Notes: generated by a model not told the origin, from the sequence alone. 64,000 nt of DNA from Scedosporium boydii (GCA_002221725.1 NJFT01000018.1:248001-312000), one strand, 5' to 3'; shown: positions 46,211-58,616, counted from the stretch's first letter. Program-made: numbers and translations.

Positions 46211-48115
46211 TTTGTTTTGTGGTTTTCGGGATTGGGGGAAAGAGTGTTGATTTCGGGAGGTTCTAGTTTCGTCTGTTCGCGAGGTCGAGAGTAGCAGTAT
46301 ATTCTTCACCTTGTTCTGGGTGTGGGAATTGTATTTATAGAATGGGAGGAGGAGGATTGCGAAATCCCCAAGCTTTCAGGGTGATGCGAGCTGCCGGTGC
46401 AGGATGCCAAGATGCCGAGGTTCGAGGGCGGAAATGGATTCCACCACGGAGGGGTCAATCTTGGAGCGTACCGTTTTTGGCTGCTGGTCGGGTGCCATTT
46501 TCGGCACCCCCAAGAGCTGGACAAAAGCACACCTCAACTATTAGTTAGTTAGTCCAAGGAAACCGCTTGGCGGAGTCTATAGAGATATCAATTGATCGAT
46601 CTTGGACGCGCTACAAGTCTTCCTACGTTTTTTTTTTTTTTTGCCTACACCCAAGGCTACGTCATCTTCATGCCAACGCGCCGAAGTACACGCCTTCATC
46701 TAAGATACTATCCGGGCCTTCTCGGCCGCAGCTCTGCTCTTCTCGGCTCCGAAAGGTCCCACAGGAAGGGTAGCTATGCTAACAAATTCATCTCAGTCAG
46801 TGACAGATTGAAGAAACTGTCTACTGCGACGGGGCGGGAGCTGTGAAAAGTGATGATAGCGGTGGATCCCCTCGTCAATTTGGTGGATATGAAGGAAGTG
46901 AAGAGTTAGGGGATCCCTTTGAGTATGTTTTCTACATTTGTCGAGAGGAAGAAGACTCGCGCTTGGAGGTCGTATGTTAAATCCGTCGAGCCACGACCGG
47001 AATCGATGTTGGATGAACAAGAGGGCGGCGAGTAGGACGAGGATGATCCCTTGAACTTCCACAGGCTTCAAATGGAGCTTAGTGTTCAGGGACCATCGAT
47101 TGCAGTGGATAGTGGAGGCGGGGTGGATGGCGGGAATGGAATTTGATGGCTGGAGCTGGTAGTTTAATATTCAGTATTCTTGGAATTGCAAATGGGGTCT
47201 CCGGCAATTGGGCAAGGCAACGACACCTCTGGTTTTGGAGTGCGATAATGCTTGAGCACTTTGTATTATTATATAAAATCGAAGGGGGAAGTCCATTGTC
47301 TTCTAAACGAAGCGTCGGCCTCGTTCGTTGATGAAACTGGCCAGAAAGTATCAATTGCAATTGGCAAACGAGTAAAATGGGAGGAGGCCACAGTGACAGT
47401 GTGCCAAGTCCCACCACCACGTCCGCAGACTAGCACACCCAGGCAACTGCGAGTCGTTGAGGCCTGATTCTTCCTCTGGAATGTTCAATTTTTGTACTTG
47501 GCCATTCCTCGTTGCAAGCGACTGTCCAGTCTCCGTCCCCAGCCAAGCCAGCTTGAGGTGTTCGAAGGCAGATAGGTCAATCTTCGATGCGGGGAAACAC
47601 GTGGGGTCTCCAACATTGCAGTGATCAAGAGTGTGATACGGCGCTGTTGTAGGGGGAGAGGACAGACTGGGTTAGCGTAAATGGCTACTGAGCACTGACT
47701 ATGAGGCGTGATCAATGCTGCCAAGCCTAGTGACGACAAGACGGTGAGCTGCAGATCCTCTCACCTGCCCTTCCATTCCAGCCAGCAGCAAGCTCCGAGG
47801 AGGCAGGAAGTGCATAACATTCGTACTCACCACTCAATTCAAGGTTTCTCTCAATCGCCGTCGGAAACTTCCGATAGCTTGTTGAGGAGTTCCCCGGACT
47901 TGAGCTGACCTTATCGCCTATCACGGAGCTGGCCAGAATCGGCTTCAAGCGGGACTTACATCTACGTCTGAGCCCCCCAAGCTTCCCACCCGCAATCTCT
48001 CGCCACGGCCTCCCTCCTTGCTCCCTTTCGCCAATTTGTCTCCAATTCCTTCTCGCGAACATAGAGAAGCGATCAAACTCCCTATCGAACTCGAGACAAC
48101 GTGAAAAGTGTAAAT
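46211..48115. other. Divergent intergenic region, MaoC hydratase and cytidine deaminase
   Basis: 1.9 kb. A T run of about 15 lies at 46628-46643. Overlapping short frames on both strands are without features. Promoters of both genes are expected here. Confidence 0.5.
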
Positions 48116-48598
48116 ATGGAACACATCAAGATTCTCGACGCTTCCGACTCTGCCGTGGTCGCCAACGCCTGCCAGACCTACGGCATCAGCACCAAAGAGT
48201 TCACCGAGCTTCGCTCGCTGTCTTCCGCGGCAAAGGGGAAGGCGTACTGCCCCTACAGCCAGTTCCGAGTCGGAGCGACGGTTCTCGTCGATACCAGGGA
48301 GAATGAATCCGCAGAGTGGCCGTCGGCTTCGGGTGGGACCGTGTCCGAGTCCGAGTATGTCAGCGGCGCCAACGTCGAGAACGCATCGTACCCCGTCGGC
48401 ACCTGCGCCGAGAGAGTGGCCTTTGGCACTGCTGTGGTAGCGGGCATGAGGAAGTTTAGAGCGGTCGCCGTGGCCACAGATGTCTCGCCGCCTTCGAGTC
48501 CCTGCGGCATGTGCAGGCAGTTGTAAGTCTGTCCCATGCCGTAGAGCTTCGGTCTGCGGTAGCCGATACGTTAGGATGGCAGAAGCCCGCCATCGCTA

Positions 48599-48647
<49 letters not shown>

Positions 48648-48931
48648 CACGGTAGTATGCGCGAGTTTTGCGATCTCACCACGCCGATTTTCATGTTCGA
48701 TAAGGACGGAAACTTTGTTGTGATGAGGATGGGAGAGGTAAGTTAGGCAGTTGGGGCGGAGAGGAGCGGAGCAGAGAAGATCCCAAACTAAGGCATTGAT
48801 CCTTCCTCGTCCGATTGCTATCTACTAATGTCCTGGCATCCGGCCAATTACAGCTCCTTCCCATGTCGTTTGGGCCTGATTCTCTCCCCCTTCCGGCGGA
48901 GCTTCTAGCAGCGAGATCAGAAAACAACTGA
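48116..48931 (+). CDS. CDD1: Cytidine deaminase, three exons
   Basis: Exons 48116-48522, 48656-48737 and 48854-48931 give 188 aa. The zinc site is complete: Cys97 and Glu99 in GTCAERVAF, and Cys130 and Cys133 in PCGMCRQ. The N-terminal substrate loop AYCPYSQFRVGATVLV is also typical, and the C-terminus reads LLPMSFGPDSL. The enzyme deaminates cytidine and deoxycytidine in pyrimidine salvage. An insertion of about 20 residues (residues 60-80) follows the first strand, a fungal feature. The first intron contains a 40-base T run. The start used is the ATG immediately before EHIKILD; a GTG fifteen bases upstream is not credible in a nuclear gene. Confidence 0.93.
48602..48641 (+). repeat. Poly-T tract of 40 bases inside the cytidine deaminase intron
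   Basis: An uninterrupted run of 40 T within intron 1 of the deaminase gene, ending 14 bases before the acceptor AG (GGTAG, 48651-48655). It could act as an extreme polypyrimidine tract. Its exact length may be unreliable in any assembly. Confidence 0.9.
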
Positions 48932-51900
48932 AGCCCTGAGGATCTTAAACGAACCTGCCGCTCGGCCGAGATGCAGACAGAGCTGGGCAGCGAGTCGAAT
49001 AGCCCCCTCATGTGGAAAGACGAGATGAGACGGGGAAATAGAATCTGGCTGGCGCGCTTGTTGGTTAGCAGGGAACAGAACACGACTTTCCCAGCGCCAC
49101 CGGGGAGACTGAAGCGGTCCAATCTGAGAAGGAGGGAGGCAAAGTCTCGGTTGATGGGTGGCACCGAAGCAAGCAAATATCTCCCTGGACATCAATGCTG
49201 GCATACTCGACATGGCACAGAGTTGTATTTCTTTTGGGCTCTATGTTGGGGAAAGTGTCCGTATTAAGCTTGCACGTGCCCAACACACAGCGGCGGTATT
49301 ACTGGCAATGGCGAGGGTGATGGCAGGAACCGTCCGAGAATGACGAGCCGCATATCCCAGGGCGTGCATGGATGTGGGACCTCCTCTCCGTCGAAGTATT
49401 TGAGGGCCCGGGGTTCCTTTGGCCAGGTAAATCTCCGATTAGAGCGCATTATGGTTTAGAGTTGGAGTGTTGGATTGTTCTGCAGAGACTCATAACCTAG
49501 GGAACCACGTTTACTTTTGGTGTCTCCTCACACCCTTCTCAACAGGAATTTGACAGATCACTACAATCAAACGAAGGCATGCGCTCCGTATAGCATTGGA
49601 ATCGATTGATGTTGCTTTCAGGAGCTGTATGAAGTATAGTTGCATTTTATGCTCCTCTCAAAGCTGCAGGTCTGAGTTACAACTGGTGCTGTCCGCTGAA
49701 GAACGCAAAAAGGAAAAGGGAAGAAAAAAGAGACGTGAAAAAGAAAAGCAGCAAAAAAACATACAACACCAGGGATTCGCTGGTCGTCACCGACCCAACT
49801 ACTAGTCTGGCGCTTCGCAGCTTGTGTACAGGGGAGCGGACGGGACCCTCAATGATCTGCGAGCTATGGTCGTATGTGCTAGGAGCTTTCTCTAAACTGG
49901 ATTATATATCCTTTGGAGTGTCATTTCTAGGCGTTCCGTGTTTGGCTGGGTTGAGGTTTTCCGTGTCCACGGAGAAGAGTGCTGAATATTATTTTCTCAG
50001 CTTATCCTTTTATATCAAATAGACTTGCATGAAGCTATCCATTCAACGCTGAGTCCACGGTAATATTACTACCACCACGGGAATTAGCAGAAGTGCCGGG
50101 CAGGTTGTCCCGTGCCAATAAGCCGTGTTGGCGGCTTCCGTCCGACCTCGAATGTCCCGAAGTGCACAGAAATCCATGAAGCGACTGCTAGCGAGGTGAG
50201 CCTTGAGAAGGCGAGCGGTACACTGTTTCAACTAGGATCTTACTTTGTATGAGACGAGCGTGTGGCTGGAAGAGCCGTTTGGTCAGGAGTGGTCAATCTA
50301 GGGTTTCGCCTGACTTTGATCAATCCATTGATCTCGGGCGCATGGGAAGGTGTTAGTGCCAAGGGCGCTCGCTTGAAAATCTCCCGAGCCAACCCAAAGA
50401 TCACATCACACGACTTCGTAACTTGGAAGGGATCGCCCCAGTATACCGTCACCGGTCTCTGGAATAGAAGAACAAGTTTCGTTTCGTGTTTTGCTCTCAG
50501 AGGGAAAAAAACAGTCGAGGCTCATTGCCACCGGGAAGTGTCATTGCGCTGGCTGTACCATGCCCTCGCTTCGCCCGTTGGGCAGACCTCGCCTGTGATC
50601 CTTGCACGGCACTCGATACAACATCCGCACCAATCACGGAAGCAGGAAGTCGGACCGACCTCTACGCTTACTCCAGGTTCCCGAGTGCTGCCTTTCTAGA
50701 ATCACACGGGAATCCAGAAAATCCACACCTCAACCCGTACTCCAGGGTTGCCCGACATACGAAGATTATACATCATTGATCAATTGATGAGAGCCTCTGG
50801 CACGGCTTTCCTTGGACGGCTAGGCATGCATCTCCAACGTCCCACTGATCCTCTTGATATCGACCGATGCAAGCGGACCGGTGCCGTACCAGTAGATTCC
50901 GTGGCCAGGCCAAAGCGACAGGGTCGTACTCCTGTATCCTAACGTAGCACGTAGCAGGCGTTGGAGGTCAGCAGAAAAATCAACGCTTCCTTCGTACACA
51001 CCCTTCCCAAGAGAAAGTTTCCGATGCCCACCTGCGGTAGTTGGAGATGAGGGGATGCAAATAAGTAAAGTAGCACTTTAAGGTTGCGAATTGTGTCCAG
51101 CCAGCCGCGCCTATGACGGGTCTTCCTGATGATTCTTTAACCTTGCCGTGGAACGAATTCGGGAAGGAAAGAGTTATAATATAGATAGAAATATATAGTA
51201 CAATAGAAAGAGCGGGAGCGGGCAAAGTATAGAAGAGATCAATGTATAATGTAACTCACATTCTCTTTTTGTTCTGATTGAACGACCAAAGCTCCGATGA
51301 CACGATTTGCGCCGCAGGGGAGAGGTAGCGGTGCATGTGGAGAGCGGAGAGTGGAGAGACGCAACCGATGGACATTCCCCAAGCCCCGGACGGAGGCGGA
51401 GACGAAGATGGGGATGGAGTCTAATCCCAAGTACGAAGTACAGAAGGGGCAAGGTGTAATGCGGGGGAGGTCGGCTTTCAATCTTCTCAGTAGCCCCAGT
51501 CACCACAGAAAGACACGGACTCCCGCGCCCTAGATTAAGCTGGAGCACTGACTTGCCTCGTTGGCGTCGACTGAGATTTGTTCCTCCAACCTCCCTGTAT
51601 CTGCTTGTTTTAGGGCTAGCTTTTAAGGATAAGATTATACAACATTGAAATACCGTGGTGGGCAACACTGCATCGAGTGACTGGAGAGGCGTGTATTGGA
51701 AACATCCATCCATCCAATTCCCGGTCCATTTGCCTGCGTGTACCCAAAGGTCCCATGCGCTTCCCTGCTACAGTCGACCCGACATTCGAGATGTAACCAA
51801 CCTGCCTCTCCTCCTCCGCTCGTCGATATATTGACCTACATATTACTGTTGCTTTGGAACCCGTGCCATGGGTCCTGCAGATATCCGGGATATATAGCTC

Positions 51901-52036
51901 TGGCTCTTCCCCTCCGAATAGATGGATCACAGCTACGTCTGCAGGGTCCCTTCGTCTCCATCCCATCCAACTCTTGATTAAGCTTCTGGGATAGCCTCCT
52001 TGAAAGTCTAGATTCAAGAAGCTACTCCAATTCATC
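48932..52036. other. 3.1 kb stretch without a supportable gene
   Basis: Upstream of the sugar transporter. It contains one exact 9-mer copy at 51432-51440 and no open frame with family features. The transporter promoter and leader are expected in its last few hundred bases. Confidence 0.5.
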
Positions 52037-54194
52037 ATGGCGAAGCTACCAAAGATCAGTAAGTACATGTCAAGCTCTCCTCGTTCGTCCTCCCATTCCA
52101 CCCAGCTACCCAGAAGCTAACCTGGACCTCGTCACTGCTCTTAGCAAACACCTACTTCGTGGCCATGGTGGCCACCGTAGGTGGCATGCTGTTCGGCTTC
52201 GATATCTCGTCCATGTCAGCCATTGTCATTACCCAGCAATATGTCGACTACTTCAACAATCCCCATGGCATCATCCAGGGTGCCATTGGCTCTTCTCTTG
52301 CTGCCGGTTCCGTCGTTGGTAGCTTGATGGCCGGTCCCATCTCTGATAAATGGGGACGTCGTGATAGGTGCGTGTCTTCCCTTGCTGGTTCTGCTCGTTC
52401 CCCGGGGCTGGAATGTGGTCCTGCCGACTTGGAACGCGCATATCTCGGGATCCCTTCCCCAATGATCTGACCCCAGAGGGTCCTCACCTTTCAAGACCCC
52501 TACACGTTCTCTTCGGTGTGCCCAGGAAGCAATACTGACCCGAGACTCCCCGAATATAGTATTATGTTTGCTTGTCTCTGGTGGTTAATCGGAACGGCTG
52601 TCCAAGTCTCCACTAATGGCTTCGGTTCCCTCATCGCCGGCCGCATCCTCAACGGCGTCTGCGTCGGCATCACCTCCTCCCAAGTCCCCGTCTACCTCGC
52701 CGAGATCGCCAAGCGCGTAAGCTCTCTCCCGCCCCCCGTTTTCCCATCCAACTCTTCCACAACTCCCACATACTTACCCCACATACCTCTCCTCTAGGAC
52801 CGTCGTGGCCGTATCATCATCATCCAGCAGCTCGCCATCGAATGGGGTATTCTCATCATGTACTTCATCGGCTACGGCTGCTCCTTCATCAAAGGAACCG
52901 CCTCTTTCCGCACCGCCTGGGGCACTCAATTCATCCCCTGCGTCTTCCTCATGCTCGGGCTCCCCTTCCTCCCGAGATCCCCCCGCTGGCTTGCCAAGGT
53001 CGGCCGCGAGGACGAGGCCATCCAGACCCTGGCTGACATTCAGGCCGGCGGCGACCGCGAAGACCCCCTCGTCATCGCCGAGTGGCAGGAGATCTCTACC
53101 GTGCTGTCCGTTGAACGCGAGTCGCAAAAGGGGTGGAGGAAGTTCTTTCTCAAGGGCATGTGGAAGCGTACAATGGCTGGCGTGAGCGTGCAGATGTGGC
53201 AGCAATTGTCTGGTGCAAATGTCATCGTTTATTATATTGGTAAGTGTTCTCTTCATTTCTGGCTTCATTTTGATATAAAAATGGCTTTGTTTCGTTGAGT
53301 TTCGAAGAAAAGAACGCGGATTAAGATTCTATACGTGTGTGTGTGTGCCCGCGCGAGTGCTGGAAACTATCAGAGAAATTATGAGCTGACACTTGATACT
53401 TGTGTGTAGTATACGTTTTCCAGATGGCAAATCTCACGGGAAACACTAACCTGATCTCATCCGGTATCCAATACGCCGTATTCATCGTGTAAGTCCAGGC
53501 AGGTATCCCGAACGCTCCGCTCTCGAGAACGGACTCACTAACCCCTAGCCCTACCGCCAGCTTCACGACCATCATGTTCTTCTTCATCGACAACTCCGGC
53601 CGCCGCGGTCTCCTCATCTACGGCGCCCTCGGCATGTCCGTCTGCCACTTCGTAGTTGGCGCCATGCTCGGCGCCTACGGAGTCGACGTCCCCGAAGGCG
53701 TAGGCGGCAACGCCAACGTGGTCATCCGCGTGACGGGCTCGCCCGCGCACACCGTCATTGCCTTCAGCTACCTGCTCATCATCGTGTACGCTCTGACCCT
53801 GGCTCCCGTGGCCTGGATCTACGCCGCCGAGGTGTGGTCCCTTGAGACGCGCGCTACTGGCATGGCGATGGCCGCCACAGCCAACTGGCTCTTTAATTTC
53901 GCCCTGGGACTCTTCACGCCCCCGGCCTTCCTGAATATCAAGTACAAGACTTTTATCATCTTTGGCGTTCTCTGCATCGGTGCTGCTGTGCAAGCTTACC
54001 TTACGTATCCGGAGACGTGCGGGAAGACGATTGAAGAGGTCGAGGAGATGTTTGCGGAGGGTGGACCTTGGGCTTGGCAGACTAGGAAGGGTGAGTCGAG
54101 GCTTGATGCGGAGATCCAGGCTGTCATTGAGAAGAAGAAGGCGACGGAAAAGGAGAAGGCGGTTGAGGTGGAGAATAGGGAGGAGGCTGCTTGA
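52037..54194 (+). CDS. MFS sugar transporter, six exons
   Basis: Exons 52037-52058, 52145-52367, 52560-52716, 52798-53239, 53410-53488 and 53549-54194 give 522 aa with about 12 membrane segments. Sugar-porter motifs are evident: GGMLFGFDISSMSA in helix 1, SDKWGRRD in loop 2-3, GRILNGVCVGITSSQVPVYL, PRSPRWLAKVGR (a PESPRWL variant), QQLSGANVIVYY in helix 7, and YPETCGKTIEEVEEMF at the end of helix 12. The Gln-Gln-Leu-Ser-Gly motif supports hexose selectivity. Such proteins take up glucose or related monosaccharides by proton symport; the substrate cannot be read from sequence. The C-terminal tail is charged and Lys/Glu-rich. The first exon is only 22 bases. It converges on HIS1. Confidence 0.92.
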
Positions 54195-54789
54195 GGGCCT
54201 GTATACAGAGGTAAAACAGGTTCTTCTGGGGATGGGTGGAGAGATGACCTGAGGAAGACGTAAAATATTTCTCTTATATATACCCGAGGAAGTTTTTGAA
54301 TAATAAAGGGCGACGCATCCTTCGTATTAGTCCGTGCAAAGAAAAGCTAAACCGGAGAGGTTGTCTCTCGACTTTGGAGAACAAGCCATGGCTTCGAGCC
54401 CTTGTAAAAGTCCGGTGTAAGTCGAATGGGCTCCCCGGTCGCGAACGGTTGTGGATGAAATCGATCGTAATACCACCCATACCGGGTCTGGTCTATGGTA
54501 GAACTCAAGGCCAAGTTCGTACGTGAATACAGCGGGAACACAAAGTCAGCGGAGGAAGGATGTAGAATACACGACCTGTCATAACAAGAAAGAAGACAGA
54601 AAGAAGACAGAAAGAAAACAGAAAGAAAAAAAGATTCTATTCCTAAACCCCGTGTCCAAAGAAAACACTCGCTAGTTGAACCAACCTCAACCTTTACTTT
54701 TTTTTAACCAGCCTTTCTCTTCGCTTCGTTACTGTTATCGCTGGAACTCGAAACTCAAGCCGGCAAAATGCTTAATCCTCCCAACACAT
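54195..54789. other. Convergent intergenic region, sugar transporter and HIS1
   Basis: 595 bp of two opposing 3' ends. It includes an imperfect tandem repeat of an AGAAAGAAGAC-like unit at about 54588-54631. Confidence 0.6.
54588..54631 (+). repeat. Imperfect tandem repeat, AGAAAGAAGAC-like unit
   Basis: About four copies of an 11-base purine-rich unit (AGAAAGAAGAC, later AGAAAGAAAAC) in the 3' region between two convergent genes. Confidence 0.8.
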
Positions 54790-55991
54790 CTACCTCGAGT
54801 TCTTGATATCAATAACCAAAATATCCTGAGCACCAACCTTGGTCAAGTCATCCATGACAACAGCAATCTTCTTCGACTCCACCATGACGCTGACAGCGAC
54901 CCAGCCGTCCTCCTCGAGGCTGGTGACGGTGGGGGCGCGCTTCCCGGGGGTGATCTTGATGACGGCGGGGAGTTTCGCCCTCTCGACGTTGTACTGGCAC
55001 ATGACGTACTTTTGGGCGGTGATGACGCCGCGGATGCGCGAGGCGATGAGGTCGACGAGTTCGGGGTTGGAGGGCTTGCCGGACTTGATGAGGACGGACT
55101 GGGATTCGACGACGGTGTCGATGGCTTCGAGGCCTGCGGCTCGCATGGTCTCTCCGGACTCTGTAAGAGGTCCTTTTTAGTCATTTGTTCGGTAGTAGCT
55201 GGAAAGAATGCTTGGAAGGTGGGAAAGGTCTGAGAGTTGGCGAGTGAATACGTCACACATACCAACAAGATCGACAATGCCGTCGGCAACACCAAGCGCA
55301 CACGCCGCCTCAACGCTCCCGCTCAGCTCAATAATCTTAGTTCGAAGCTTCTTAGGAACTAAGAAGTCGTCGCTCCCGGCCTCAGACTCCAAGCCAAGCT
55401 CCAGCCTAGCAAAGTGTTCGGTAGCCAAGTCGACGAAACTTGTACCGATAGTCTTGCCCACAAGATCCTGCGAAGTCCTGTAGGGACCGTTCTTGGGGAC
55501 CTGAACCTGGAGCTTACAGCCGCCAAAGCCGAGCTCCATGACCATCTCGCTTCGGGACTTCTTGATGTCGCCGTCATCCCCGGCGTAGGAGGCAGCGCCA
55601 TCGACGGAGAGTCTCCTGTCGCGGTTGTAGGCCCTCACGCGGGCATCGTGCTCCTGGACCTGGTCCCAGCCGGTGATTCCGAGGTCGACCTGGCCTTCCC
55701 CGACGAAGGTGGGGATGTCGGCGGCGGGGAGGAAGATGAGAGCTATGGGGAGGTTCTTGACGAGGGCGATGTCGAGGCGGTTTTCGCGCTTGAATTGGAT
55801 ATCGGCACCCTCGAGGAGGTTCAGCGTGGCCTGGTTGAGACGACCCTCTGGACACGGTTGGGATTTCTGTTAGCTACGAACGTGTATAAGAGACAAGAGG
55901 AAGGGGAGGATAACTTACTCTTCGGGACCGCAAAGAGAAGACGGCCCTCGAGGCTGGCGCGGGTCAGCGCAAGATGCTCCATTGGCGACAT
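54790..55991 (-). CDS. HIS1: ATP phosphoribosyltransferase, first step of histidine synthesis, three exons
   Basis: Exons 55991-55919, 55847-55263 and 55160-54790 give 342 aa. The catalytic core is recognisable: RLLFAVPKKGRLNQATLNLL, DIALVKNLPIALIFLPAADIP, GEGQVDLGITGWDQV, RTSQDLVGKTIGTSF, then ELSGSVEAACALGVADGIVD, the pyrophosphate-binding region. The last 90 residues form the ACT-like regulatory domain that binds histidine (PAVIKITPGKRAPTV, then VAVSVMVESKKIAVVMDDL). It joins ATP and PRPP to give phosphoribosyl-ATP and is feedback-inhibited by histidine. A fungal insertion of about 25 residues (SVDGAASYAGDDGDIKK) separates the two halves of domain I. The start MSPMEH was chosen; an upstream in-frame ATG exists but adds nothing family-like. 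Confidence 0.93.
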
Positions 55992-57387
55992 GGTCACCGA
56001 ATACAACGACAAGTACAGAGGGTTGGAGAGTGGGGGAGGACAAACTGGTTGACCAAATCCATGGCTTTCACGAAGAGGGACAATGCAATGTCTTAAAAGG
56101 GGAGCACACGGGTGGGTTAGGCACGAAGATTGGGTCGGGAGCAAATGAGGAGCGGCGGCCGGGGTGGGAGGGTTGCTGCAGGAGGGATGTCGTGAACGCG
56201 GGACCGGGTTATTGTGTGATGAGGAGGGGTGTGCGGCGGTGGGATGGGACTCGTTCAGACTCTAGTGGATGCAGTTGCGGGTTCTCGAGGCCGGCCGCGT
56301 GTTCTCCGAGGTGTTATGCTTGTATAGTATGATCAATGGTCTAAGAAGGTTGAGCAGCAGCATCTACGGAAAAAAGATCGAAGATCAAATGTTTAGCGTC
56401 TGGCAGTGACTCCAACTAACGGACTTGGACCATTGGACCACCAAGACAATCACCACAATACAATTGTACGTATACTTCGGGTGTGGGTGCTTTGTCAGCC
56501 CAGCGGCTGTATCTTTCTGCGACGCTCGACACCCAAAGGTACTTGCCCAGGAACCAAAATTGAGATGGATTGATGTCTCTCAGGGTCCATCGATCTCCAT
56601 TGTCCGCTGCCCATTGACATCTGAGAAGTGCCTCTATTGACTCTTTTTACTTCGTAGGCTGATTTCTGGGGTGATTTGACTCTAGGAACCATGAAGTCCA
56701 CTCGGCCAGTACCAATGGCAAGCAGAAGGCGACACATGCCGGCAGAACGACTCGATTGATTCCCTGTTGAACGATTTGATGGAGGGCTCCTATTTCGGAG
56801 CTCTCAAGTCACTTTCTTGTCTCTCTCGCCCTGCGGAGGTACGCCAGGGGCACAATTTCTACCCCGCCCCCGCTCTGGCACAGGGCACAGTCGAGTTCCA
56901 CACCACGGAACCCTTGAATCCTGGTATCTTTCGCCTGTGAAGCTGTGGATGGTGACATTATTTAAACCCCCACCTCAATTGGCACCTGAGCAATTGAACC
57001 TTCGAACCTGAGCAGGTCGACTTCACCAACTTGACCCTCCTTCTTCCCTTCTTAGCTCCTAATCTTCCTACGTTCTTACAATTCTTACTTTGTCAGGAAA
57101 ATGGGTCCCGTCTCATTGGTCTGGCCTCTCACCAGGAGCCAAGCATCAACGTGGGCTCAGCAAAGTACCCATGGATATGATTAAATATTAACTTGCTCAA
57201 TGCGCTCATCGAGCTAGGCAAAACTAGCTCAAATCTCTTCCCTCGCAGTGTAAGTGATGTCGCTGTAGTACGGAGTAAAGATGCCGGCTGGCTAAACTCC
57301 CAAAACAACGCCGAGAAGAAAACAAAAATAGGCCGTGGCTCCCTCGCCATCATCGTCATCACAAAACACCGCCCCAGCCATTTATAG
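55992..57387. other. Intergenic region upstream of HIS1
   Basis: 1.4 kb with one exact 9-mer at 56648-56656 and one variant TACGGAGTA at 57269-57277. No gene features were recognised. Confidence 0.5.
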
Positions 57388-58011
57388 TCAAGCCTCCACT
57401 CCAAACATCGCAAGTACACTCCTCACCGTGCCCTCCTCCCCATTCACATCCCCCACGTACCCAACCTTCCCCTCCCCAAACGGCATCAACACCGTAGCCG
57501 CCGCACCCCCATCCTCCGCCTCATACCACCCCGCATCTCTCTCCACGTTCCGGACAAATACCGCCTCCTGCGTATACCTCTCCAACAGCCCACCCTGTTC
57601 CGCAACCGCTGCCGTCACCGCATCGCCATTCAGCCTCGTCTCCTCGCGCCGCTTCCCTTCGTATCCCCACGGCAAACCCCACGTCCTGTCGAGCAGCTCC
57701 ATCATCCGCGAAGGCTCCGCGCTGCTGAACGAACCCCCGAGGATCACCGTCGCGCCGCCCCACGCGAAGTCGACGAGGCGCCGGGCAAGGTCCAGGTTCT
57801 CTTCGTTTGCTAGCGCGCCGTCGAGGACGAGGATTCTCGTCGTTGCCTGTGTGGGGTTTGAGAGGATGTCGAGGGCCGCTTCTTTGCTCTCGGCGGTGTG
57901 GACTTGGCCTTCGGATGCGAGTTTTGTGAGGACGTCGTCGTAGCCGCTCGGGGCGGTAGGCTTTCCGCTGAGATAGACCACGAGCGTGGAAGGTTTCGTA
58001 GTAGCCGCCAT
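57388..58011 (-). CDS. Conserved-looking hypothetical protein of 207 aa
   Basis: A single-exon frame. The fold reads as alternating strands and helices: STLVVYLSGKP, then TTRILVLDGALANEENLDLA, then VDFAWGGATVILGGSFSS. These resemble a Rossmann-like or glutamine-amidotransferase-like layout, but there is no nucleophile elbow or other catalytic signature I can name. The C-terminus (FGEGKVGYVGDVNGEEGTV) looks like a conserved motif seen in several fungal hypothetical proteins. The ATG sits in a favourable GCCGCC-like context. Function is not known. Confidence 0.75.
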   Translation of the reverse strand: MAATTKPSTLVVYLSGKPTAPSGYDDVLTKLASEGQVHTAESKEAALDILSNPTQATTRILVLDGALANEENLDLARRLVDFAWGGATVILGGSFSSAEPSRMMELLDRTWGLPWGYEGKRREETRLNGDAVTAAVAEQGGLLERYTQEAVFVRNVERDAGWYEAEDGGAAATVLMPFGEGKVGYVGDVNGEEGTVRSVLAMFGVEA

Positions 58012-58521
58012 GGCTGGAACGGGAATGTGGCTTGTATGTAAAGGGCCTGATAAGATTGGAAGGAACTCTGTAATGTAGACCTCGCAACGAAGAGATAATG
58101 GTTTTTAACAAGTGAAGGTAAGTCTATGATAAAGATGGCAGAGCTGAAGATGGATGGTGTCGTGTCGAACTCTCACTAGCCTCAAAATGTCCGAGAGACG
58201 AGAGACGAGGGGATTCATTAAAATTAGTCCGCTTGAGTCACCGACACTGGAAATACAGAAGTATCTAAGATAAGCACGCAACCCGTTACTTCTTATTTTG
58301 TACAATTGTATCATCAGTCCGATAAGAAATCCGATCTAAGAAATTGTCGGAGTGAGTCCTTCCTCACTATTTCTGAACGTGAGATCCTCGACTCTACAAA
58401 TTACGGTTTATGTTTCCTCATCTTTGAAATCCATTTTCCTATTTACATTTCGGGGTGCGCCACCCTCCCTTACTCTTTATTCCTCCCCCTTTCAAACCAT
58501 CTACTCGCCCACCCGCCGTAT

Positions 58522-58567
<46 letters not shown>

Positions 58568-58616
58568 GGCTTGGTGTTCTCGCTCGAGAATACATAGTCA
58601 CACATTGCATTCTCGT
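58012..58616. other. Intergenic region with microsatellite
   Basis: 605 bp between two - strand genes. It is dominated by a (TC)20 microsatellite at 58525-58564; no gene features were seen. Confidence 0.6.
58525..58564 (+). repeat. (TC)20 microsatellite
   Basis: Forty bases of perfect TC dinucleotide, starting about 50 bases beyond the stop codon of the RT-like gene. Confidence 0.95.

Noticed and set aside
48602..48641. Poly-T run read as the poly-A tail of an inserted retrocopy
   Set aside because: It lies inside an intron with proper splice sites on both sides, and no processed copy or target-site duplication is visible.
51174..51713. 179-aa - strand frame
   Set aside because: No motif, ends in A/T-rich sequence, likely chance.
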